Origin: DATDPY01 sp964395765
GTDB taxonomy: Bacteria > Bacteroidota > Bacteroidia > Cytophagales > Cyclobacteriaceae
Assembly: GCA_964395765.1 (NCBI GenBank)
Contig: CAYNCU010000228.1
Span: 1 to 6,336, forward strand
Direction: 5' to 3'
DNA: 6,336 nt
Positions 1-5,097 of this stretch are shown one piece after another. Position 1 is the stretch's first letter. Each line of letters starts with the position of its first letter. The notes beneath the pieces were generated by a model. It was not told the DNA's origin and ran no database searches. It saw only the letters and a list, made by a program, of their open reading frames with translations. Made by a program: the position numbers and the translations under genes.

Positions 1-323
1 CCAACACCGGCCGTGAGGATGAAGAGGAAGTCGATCGTGTCGCAATGGATATTAATATCTACAGGTCATATACGGAAGGGTACCTGTCGGAAGCAAAATC
101 ATTCCTTACAGCAGCAGAAATTGAACATCTCGCTTTTTCGGCGATCTATATAACCTTTGAACAGGTACTGCGTTTCCTGATGGACTATGTCGACGGCGAC
201 AAATACTACCGGATTCATTATCCGGATCATAACCTGGTTCGTACCCGCGCACAGTATAAACTGCTTCAGAGTATGGAAGAACAACTGGGTGAAATGGAAA
301 GTGTGATCCGTAATATTTTCTAA
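1..323 (+). CDS. Phosphotransferase-family (NahK-like) kinase, C-terminal part; 5' end outside window
   Basis: About 106 residues of an open frame that enters from the left edge and stops with TAA at 321-323. The frame is open through the edge and the residues before the first Met (NTGREDEEE) read as family sequence, so the ATG at 45 is an internal methionine and not the start. The tail (YTEGYLSEAKSFLT, then FLMDYVDGDKYYRIHYPDHN, then a helix rich in Q and E) resembles the C-terminal lobe of the aminoglycoside-phosphotransferase-fold proteins of Bacteroidota often named N-acetylhexosamine kinase or mucin-desulfating protein. In this family NTG-x-E-D follows shortly after the DFGD metal-binding motif, which would lie just outside the window. 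The expected role is ATP-dependent phosphorylation of a (amino)sugar in the cytoplasm. The catalytic residues are not visible, so the substrate cannot be assigned. The family call comes from recalled sequence resemblance. Confidence 0.72.
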   Translation, partial: NTGREDEEEVDRVAMDINIYRSYTEGYLSEAKSFLTAAEIEHLAFSAIYITFEQVLRFLMDYVDGDKYYRIHYPDHNLVRTRAQYKLLQSMEEQLGEMESVIRNIF

Positions 324-380
324 TTAAGCCTTTTAGGGTTTTGAACTCCCGAGATCTGTTTAGAATAGAAAATATAAATA

Positions 381-404
381 AACCCTGCCATTCCTGGCAG
401 GGTT
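381..404. terminator. Intrinsic terminator hairpin between converging genes
   Basis: Perfect 10-bp inverted repeat AACCCTGCCA / TGGCAGGGTT around a 4-nt loop (TTCC). It lies 57 nt after the kinase stop (plus) and about 125 nt after the lipoprotein stop (minus), where two genes converge. Read on the minus strand, the stem is followed by a T-rich run (TATTTATATTTTC). On the plus strand the downstream sequence (CATATTGATATT) is less U-rich. It probably serves both directions and looks stronger for the minus strand. Confidence 0.8.
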
Positions 405-529
405 CATATTGATATTAATAGTTAAAAAAGGTTCGTTTGAACGGCATTACCAATACCATTCAACTAAATATAGGAAAGATTTTTATTTAACAAAAGAAGT
501 TTTATTAAATACCCGTAAAAGACAATAAT

Positions 530-1375
530 TTATTTTAATGTTAATATTTTCAGTATTTCCGAATCGGTTAGTTTCCTGCTGAATATTCTTATATCATCAA
601 TGGATCCTTTAAAATGAGTTTGATGGGGAGATCCGCCGGCATTGTCATCTATCTGCCTGCCAAAAAACAAATCATCCGATATCAGGTCAGTGAAACTATA
701 TGGAGTGGAAGTAATGAAACGGCCGTCGAGCCATAAATAAATTCCGTCGTCATGAATAAATGAAACGGTAAGGTTATGCCAGTCATTATCAATGATCTTC
801 AATGTATCAATTTGTGCAATCACGCTGTCATGATCGGTTACGTAACAATACAGGTTACCTTCCGAACCGTTATCAATATATTCTTGTTTATTTCCGTGTA
901 CCTCGCATACCAATTTGTTACCGCCGCCGCCATAGGTAAAAATATTGGGAAAGAAAGTAGACGGTTCGCTCACCGAAACCCAAAGGTTAAAGGTAATGGA
1001 ATTCAGGATTCCTATATTGGCGGATATATATTGTTCCTCTTCTGTTCCATCAAATGAATAACAGGCGTTCAGGTTTCCATTCCGGTCAATATCGCTTCTG
1101 GCACCGATAATCTTACCGTCTTTACCGTGACCGCTTTCATCTTTCGCGGAATCGCCGTTAAAGGAATAAAAGGCGATCAGGCCGATCGCGTCCGATGAAT
1201 CCTTTGCTTGTTGTAAATGAACGGAATTCAGGCTATCCTGTACATGCTGCTGTTGTACCGAATCAATCGAATCGATACCCAGGTTATTATTGATCTGGCC
1301 GGGCCCGATCCCGCCTGTACTGCAAGCGGCAATGATGAATAATATAAAAAATCCTAAAATGCTGATGCTTCTCAT
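530..1375 (-). CDS. Lipoprotein with LamG-like (concanavalin-type jelly-roll) domain
   Basis: A 281-residue exported lipoprotein. Residues 1-17 are a signal peptide with a hydrophobic core, ending in a lipobox-like IAAC with Cys18 as the lipidation site. A low-complexity linker rich in Q, D and S (about 19-64) contains a degenerate 12-residue repeat starting at Asp35, Asp47 and Asp59 (pattern D-S-x-x-S-V...Q). Residues 65-277 match the LamG-like jelly-roll family (Laminin_G_3 type): the opening strand LIAFYSFNGDSAKDESGHG, a middle ITFNLWVSV, a later GIYLWLDGRF, and the closing FKGSIDDIRIFSRKLTDSEI. Such domains usually bind carbohydrates or proteins at the cell surface. No catalytic domain is present, so a binding or adhesion role is inferred. 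The gene starts 49 nt after the CGNR gene on the same strand and may share its transcript. The ligand is unknown. Confidence 0.82.
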   Translation of the reverse strand: MRSISILGFFILFIIAACSTGGIGPGQINNNLGIDSIDSVQQQHVQDSLNSVHLQQAKDSSDAIGLIAFYSFNGDSAKDESGHGKDGKIIGARSDIDRNGNLNACYSFDGTEEEQYISANIGILNSITFNLWVSVSEPSTFFPNIFTYGGGGNKLVCEVHGNKQEYIDNGSEGNLYCYVTDHDSVIAQIDTLKIIDNDWHNLTVSFIHDDGIYLWLDGRFITSTPYSFTDLISDDLFFGRQIDDNAGGSPHQTHFKGSIDDIRIFSRKLTDSEILKILTLK

Positions 1376-1424
1376 AGTATACTGAAATAGGACATTAACG
1401 ATCCGTAAAAATAATTTTAATAAT

Positions 1425-2045
1425 TTATTTCGCCGACTTCTTATTCCGGTAATAATAATCCAATGCTTTCACACTGCTTCCGCAGGTTTTCATACTACAC
1501 CATTTTCTTTTACCGTTTTTGGTTGTGTCCAGAAATAACCAGCCGCAATTAGGACACTCTTTTACACGGCCCAGCCGGTCCGAAAGTAATAAATCATGGG
1601 CCGACCTGACTACCAATAATAATATCCTGTTTAAATCCTCTCCTTTCCATTTCCAGCTTTCAGTAAGTTTATCGTCAACATATTTAATGGCTATCGCTCC
1701 GAAATATATGGCAAGATATTCGTTGAATGATTGGAGCTCTTCGGCCGTAAGTTCCTTTTTATGAGCAATTTTATAAAAAATACCATACAGCAGATCCCTG
1801 AGCTCAAGGGTCTTTTCATAAAAGGGCTTTTCATCCAATAGGCTGGATCCTAATTTTTTATTCAATATTTCATAACTGGCCTCATTCAGAATTTCCGTTC
1901 TCCGACCCCATCGGAGGATATCCTCTGCATTATGGAAGTAATCACGAAACGGTTTTTTTACCCTGTCATGAACCGTATTCACAAAATCAAGGCATAAAAT
2001 TCCGCCATCCAGGGATATTTCATCAATTTCGCTATTTTTTACCAT
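1425..2045 (-). CDS. CGNR zinc-finger protein with ABATE domain (putative transcriptional regulator)
   Basis: A 206-residue protein with the two-part layout of the ABATE/CGNR family. The N-terminal ABATE-type region (about 10-150) opens with the typical LCLDFVNTVHDR (residues 17-28). The C-terminal zinc finger has C164-P-x-C167 and C183...C188, the four expected zinc ligands. The family is named for Cys-Gly-Asn-Arg, but here the last Cys is followed by G-S-S, so the Asn and Arg are replaced. The helix after it (VKALDYYYRNKK) keeps the usual basic/aromatic character. The family is predicted, not well proven, to be cytoplasmic stress-responsive DNA-binding regulators. The gene is divergent from the ABM-DinB gene, and its start codon lies inside a 13-bp sequence repeated 40 bp upstream, which would fit autoregulation. 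The product is soluble with no signal peptide. Confidence 0.87.
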   Translation of the reverse strand: MVKNSEIDEISLDGGILCLDFVNTVHDRVKKPFRDYFHNAEDILRWGRRTEILNEASYEILNKKLGSSLLDEKPFYEKTLELRDLLYGIFYKIAHKKELTAEELQSFNEYLAIYFGAIAIKYVDDKLTESWKWKGEDLNRILLLVVRSAHDLLLSDRLGRVKECPNCGWLFLDTTKNGKRKWCSMKTCGSSVKALDYYYRNKKSAK

Positions 2046-2088
2046 CTATATTTGTTTTATTGGTAAAATATAATATTTTTACCATCTA
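2036..2088. repeat. 13-bp direct repeat plus inverted copy in the divergent spacer (candidate operator)
   Basis: TTTTTACCATCTA occurs exactly twice, at 2036-2048 and 2076-2088, 40 bp apart. The core TTTTACC also occurs inverted as GGTAAAA at 2062-2068, forming GGTAAAA-N8-TTTTACC (2062-2083). The left copy covers the CGNR start codon (2043-2045 on the minus strand). The layout fits a binding site for a regulator of the divergent pair. Because the region is AT-rich, part of the similarity could be chance. Confidence 0.45.
2051..2081 (+). promoter_or_regulatory. Candidate Bacteroidota-type promoter for the ABM-DinB gene
   Basis: TTTG at 2051-2054, a 19-nt spacer, then TATTTTTA at 2074-2081. This matches the Bacteroidota -33 TTTG / -7 TAnnTTTG consensus at all but the last base. 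The inverted repeat GGTAAAA...TTTTACC lies over the spacer and the -7 element, so a protein bound there would block it. It would leave a leader of roughly 120 nt before the ATG at 2212. Such matches also arise by chance in AT-rich DNA. Confidence 0.3.
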
Positions 2089-2211
2089 ATTAAGTATTGA
2101 TAGTAAATATATATTTTAATTCTTTAATATCATATGGTGTTAATTATTAAATCCTCTTACTGCACTTAACAAAGGACATCAATTTAAGCTATCACCATAA
2201 ATAACAGAACT

Positions 2212-3033
2212 ATGATAACGCGAATATGGCACGGTACAACTTCCCTGGAAAATGCTGGGAAATACCTGGAAATCCTGAAATCAAAAGGAACGGATGAATA
2301 CCGGGAGACTACCGGGAATTTATCCGTTAAAATCTGGAAACAGGTGACGGGGAAAAAATGCCATTTCTGGACGGTAACCGAATGGAAAAACATAGATGCA
2401 ATCCGTTCCTTTGCCGGGGAAGAATATGAGAAAGCCAAATATTATCCGCAGGATAAAGGATTGCTTACAACCTTTGAAGAGAAGGTTACGCATTATGAAT
2501 CGTATGATGTATCCGATATAAAGATCAGTGAAATTATCCGACAGCTCAGGGAATTGTATCTGGGGGGTAGCTGGCAGGGTGAATTTTTTATCGATAAGCT
2601 GGAATACTTTGACGAAGGCAGCGCCTTCCTTCAGCCGGAAGAAGGCATCCACTCTGCCGCTGAAATTGTCTGGCATTGTATCTACTGGCGTAATGTAGTG
2701 ATCAATGCAATTCTTGGCGATTACAACTACCGGGAAAGAACAATGGAAGAGCTTAACTTTCTTCCCCATGCCTCCCTGGTGGCAAAAGGCTGGATTGTAT
2801 TGAAATCGGAATTTGAAAAATCGGAACAGCGCCTGATAGAATTATTATATAAAAAAACCGATTCCTTTCTCCAGGAAGAATACACAAGAGGAAAGTCGTT
2901 TGGCTACCTGCTGGAAGGAATCGTGCAACACGACATATATCACCTGGGCCAGCTGGGGCTGATCATTGCCCTCCTGAAAAAAAAGAACCTGTTACACGAA
3001 AATAATAACAGGTCCACGGTACTGAACGGTTGA
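2212..3033 (+). CDS. ABM-like domain fused to DinB-like four-helix domain
   Basis: A 273-residue soluble protein with two domains. Residues 1-97 (starting MITRIWHGTTS; later FWTVTEWKNIDAIRSFAG and KAKYYPQDKGLL) resemble the dimeric ferredoxin-like ABM/YgiN group, which includes small monooxygenases. Residues about 101-260 resemble the DinB/DUF664 four-helix bundle. His155 (IVWHCIYWRN) and the pair His240/His244 (VQHDIYHLGQLG) give the expected three-His metal site. Known DinB-superfamily members include metal-dependent thiol S-transferases and a maleylpyruvate isomerase; many are uncharacterised. The reaction here is unknown; handling of a reactive small molecule is plausible. The start is fixed by an in-frame TAA 15 nt upstream of the ATG, and no clear Shine-Dalgarno sequence is seen. 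The gene is divergent from the CGNR gene and converges on the ABM lipoprotein gene with a 10-nt gap. Its last codons also encode a terminator for the opposite strand. Confidence 0.83.
   Translation: MITRIWHGTTSLENAGKYLEILKSKGTDEYRETTGNLSVKIWKQVTGKKCHFWTVTEWKNIDAIRSFAGEEYEKAKYYPQDKGLLTTFEEKVTHYESYDVSDIKISEIIRQLRELYLGGSWQGEFFIDKLEYFDEGSAFLQPEEGIHSAAEIVWHCIYWRNVVINAILGDYNYRERTMEELNFLPHASLVAKGWIVLKSEFEKSEQRLIELLYKKTDSFLQEEYTRGKSFGYLLEGIVQHDIYHLGQLGLIIALLKKKNLLHENNNRSTVLNG
2977..3013 (-). terminator. Minus-strand intrinsic terminator inside the 3' end of the ABM-DinB gene
   Basis: ACCTGTTA (2987-2994) and TAACAGGT (3006-3013) form a perfect 8-bp stem with an 11-nt loop. On the minus strand the stem is followed at once by TC and then eight T residues (2984-2977), a good U-tract. 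It lies about 30 nt after the stop of the minus-strand ABM lipoprotein gene. On the plus strand the stem is preceded by A residues and not followed by T, so it should act on the minus strand only. Confidence 0.72.
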
Positions 3034-3043
3034 TTGAAAATAT

Positions 3044-3472
3044 TTACCGGTTCACTTCCCCGGCCACATCAATGATCCTGATCTGGGAAGGTTGTGCAAT
3101 GAGTTCACCGATCTTGTCACCGAAATCCTTGAAATATCCGGCAGCAAAATGACTGTCGATGGCTGCCTGGTTTTTATAGGACTCCAATACGAGGAATTGG
3201 GTGGGGATGTAAGGGTTCTGGTATAACTGATAGCCAGTGCAGCCGGGCTCTTTCAATGTATTTTCCGTCATACCTTTAAAGAGCTCTGTGAATTCGGCAA
3301 TTTTATCCGGTTTAATAAAAATTTTCGCTGTAATCACCTTCGAATAATCAGAATCCTGTGAGGATTTTATAGCCGCTGATTCCGTCAGCGATGCAGTCTT
3401 GTGCGGCTTAGAATCACATCCCGTCAAAAGTACAAAGAGGGATACCGCTGTTAAAAAATAAATTCTTTTCAT
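3044..3472 (-). CDS. Lipoprotein consisting of a single ABM (YgiN-like) domain
   Basis: A 142-residue protein. The frame is open to an ATG at 3547, but the internal ATG at 3472 is preferred because it starts directly with a lipoprotein signal peptide (MKRIYFLTAVSLFVLLTGC, lipobox LTGC, Cys19 lipidated); the 25 residues upstream look like translated AT-rich intergenic DNA. After a polar linker (20-43), residues 44-135 form an ABM domain: VITAKIFIKPDKIAEF, EPGCTGYQLYQNP (75-87), FLVLESY with Glu97, and His108 in AIDSHFAAGYF. Family members are small dimeric monooxygenases, including quinol monooxygenase YgiN, and are usually cytoplasmic; this one should sit on a membrane facing the periplasm. 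It lies 140 nt after nuoN on the same strand with no convincing terminator between, so partial read-through from nuo is possible. The substrate is unknown. Confidence 0.82.
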   Translation of the reverse strand: MKRIYFLTAVSLFVLLTGCDSKPHKTASLTESAAIKSSQDSDYSKVITAKIFIKPDKIAEFTELFKGMTENTLKEPGCTGYQLYQNPYIPTQFLVLESYKNQAAIDSHFAAGYFKDFGDKIGELIAQPSQIRIIDVAGEVNR

Positions 3473-3612
3473 GGTTAAAAAATTTGAATTAATTGAATTG
3501 GGGTTAAAAATAATGAATACAATTTTTCCGGAATAGATATGGATCAATAATTATAAAAAAATTTCTTTCCTGAAGGTAAATTACATCTAATACGAAACTA
3601 ATTCGGGAAAAA

Positions 3613-5052
3613 TTAAAGAATTGCGACGTTCCGGATTATATCCATAATCCATTCAGGCATTATTCCCACCCATAAAATAGCAAAGGCTAAGATAACGAGT
3701 GCCAGCCCGCCTGCGGTGATGAGGCCCGGAAAGATGCTTTCTTTCGCTCCTTCATCCTGCTTGGTAAACATCATGGCCACCACCCTCAGGTAGTAAAATA
3801 CACCGATCACACTATTCACGGCTAGGACAATAAGCAAGGTCCATAAACCTACGCCGACACCGGCAGAGGCTATATAAAATTTCCCGACAAAGCCGGCCGT
3901 TAAAGGTATCCCGGCCAGTGAAAACATAACCAATGTGAAAAATGCGGCCAGCCAGGGATTCCGGTAAAATAACCCTTTATAAAAATTAATATCTTCCGGT
4001 TCTCCGTCCTCCTTTGAAGTAAGTAAGGTGATCACCCCGAAAGCGCCCAGGGTGGTAGCAAAATAGGCGACCAGGTAAAAAGTAGCAGCTTCTGCGCCAT
4101 GATTCTGAGCTGCCAGGAAAGTGATCATAATATACCCGAGATGAGAAATAGAAGAATAAGCCAGCAATCTTTTTACGTTATTCTGAAGAAGGGCAAGAAT
4201 ATTTCCGGTAAACATGGAAAGGATGGCAATAACACTTACCACCAATACCATGGAAGGATAATTAAAACCATTAACGGCGATAAATAACCGGATCAGAGCC
4301 CCTACCATTCCTCCTTTGGATACCGTGGCGACAAAAGAGGTTACCGGTGACGAAGCTCCCTGGTAAACATCGGGTGTCCACCAGTGAAACGGGGCTACTG
4401 ATAATTTGAAGCCTGCACCTGCTACCAGCATTGCCATTCCTCCCAATACCCATGGCGACATTCCGTTTCCCATCAGGCTGCTTCCCAGCTTGGCAAAATC
4501 CATCGTTCCGGTTTCCAGGTAGATTAATGCGATGCCGAAGAGCAAGACCGCCGAGGACATGGCCGCCAGCACAAGGTACTTGATCCCGGCCTCAATTCCA
4601 TTATTGGTCTTTTTGAAATATCCGATAAGGGCATATAAGGAAATACTTAAAACTTCAAGGCTGATAAATAGGGAAACAAAATTGCGGCTGGCCACCAGCG
4701 TGGAAGAGCCAAGCGTTGCAAAAATCAGGAGTATATAAAATTCATCTTTTTGTTCATCACTTTTTTCGAAATACGAATAACAGGTCAGGGTAAGGATAAA
4801 TCCGACGGCTGAAAACATGGCGGAATAAAACAAGGAGAATTTATCGATTGCCAGCAAGGGTACCATAGCCTGGTTGCCCATGCCGGTCACGGATAAAATG
4901 AAAGAAAGAAGGAATATGGCCAGCGTTAAGAACCATGTAAGTGCATGGTTTCTTTTAATGGCAATTACGATCATTAATATCACAGGCCCGATGAGCATCA
5001 CCAGGTAAGGGCCCATTTTCATAAGATCATAAGAAGAAATAGTATCAGTCAT
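3613..5052 (-). CDS. nuoN: NADH-quinone oxidoreductase subunit N
   Basis: A 479-residue, very hydrophobic antiporter-like subunit of respiratory complex I in the cytoplasmic membrane, contributing one of the proton-pumping channels that couple NADH:quinone (menaquinone in Bacteroidota) electron transfer to proton export. The length fits the family (about 450-500, around 14 membrane helices). Diagnostic stretches are SLEVLSISLYALIGYFK, KLSVAPFHWWTPDVYQGA, KRLLAYSSISHLGY and LAGIPLTAGFVGKFY. The charged residues needed in E. coli NuoN (Glu133, Lys217, Lys247, Lys395) correspond to Glu133, Lys216, Lys246 and Lys391 here, so the pump path looks intact. It follows nuoM by 45 nt in the usual nuo order and is probably the last gene of the operon. 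The start is the ATG nearest nuoM giving the expected N-terminal helix; AGGGA lies rather far upstream. Confidence 0.97.
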   Translation of the reverse strand: MTDTISSYDLMKMGPYLVMLIGPVILMIVIAIKRNHALTWFLTLAIFLLSFILSVTGMGNQAMVPLLAIDKFSLFYSAMFSAVGFILTLTCYSYFEKSDEQKDEFYILLIFATLGSSTLVASRNFVSLFISLEVLSISLYALIGYFKKTNNGIEAGIKYLVLAAMSSAVLLFGIALIYLETGTMDFAKLGSSLMGNGMSPWVLGGMAMLVAGAGFKLSVAPFHWWTPDVYQGASSPVTSFVATVSKGGMVGALIRLFIAVNGFNYPSMVLVVSVIAILSMFTGNILALLQNNVKRLLAYSSISHLGYIMITFLAAQNHGAEAATFYLVAYFATTLGAFGVITLLTSKEDGEPEDINFYKGLFYRNPWLAAFFTLVMFSLAGIPLTAGFVGKFYIASAGVGVGLWTLLIVLAVNSVIGVFYYLRVVAMMFTKQDEGAKESIFPGLITAGGLALVILAFAILWVGIMPEWIMDIIRNVAIL

Positions 5053-5097
5053 TTTATTATATATAATCCCTATTCAGTTTTGGCATCATTGGGTTAA

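Noticed and set aside
45..323. A complete 92-residue gene starting at the ATG at 45
   Set aside because: The frame is open to the window edge and the residues before this Met match the kinase family, so it is the tail of a larger gene.
421..450. Short GTTC-AAAC-GAAC hairpin followed by six T on the minus strand after the LamG gene
   Set aside because: A 4-bp stem is too weak to call, and the 10-bp hairpin at 381-404 is a far better terminator nearby.
776..1057. A 93-residue plus-strand open frame
   Set aside because: Antisense shadow of the LamG lipoprotein gene, whose domain motifs run through the same interval.
2047..2054. TATATTTG, a perfect -7 match on the plus strand
   Set aside because: No TTTG at the right distance upstream and it lies right at the CGNR start codon; the TTTG-19-TATTTTTA pair just downstream is the better candidate.
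2140..2150. TTAAT-T-ATTAA palindrome in the divergent spacer
   Set aside because: Short and made only of A and T in very AT-rich DNA, so expected by chance.
2320..2769. A 149-residue open frame on the minus strand
   Set aside because: It lies wholly inside the ABM-DinB gene, has no recognisable domain, and is explained as a shadow of that gene.
3473..3547. Longer start (ATG at 3547) for the ABM lipoprotein
   Set aside because: It would put 25 residues before a textbook lipoprotein signal peptide; the added residues look like translated AT-rich spacer DNA.
3521..3614. Near-inverted copies of AATTTTTCCSGAAT flanking the nuoN/lipoprotein spacer (about 3521-3534 and 3601-3614)
   Set aside because: One mismatch in 14 at about 80-bp distance in AT-rich DNA; no accompanying element or gene suggests a function.
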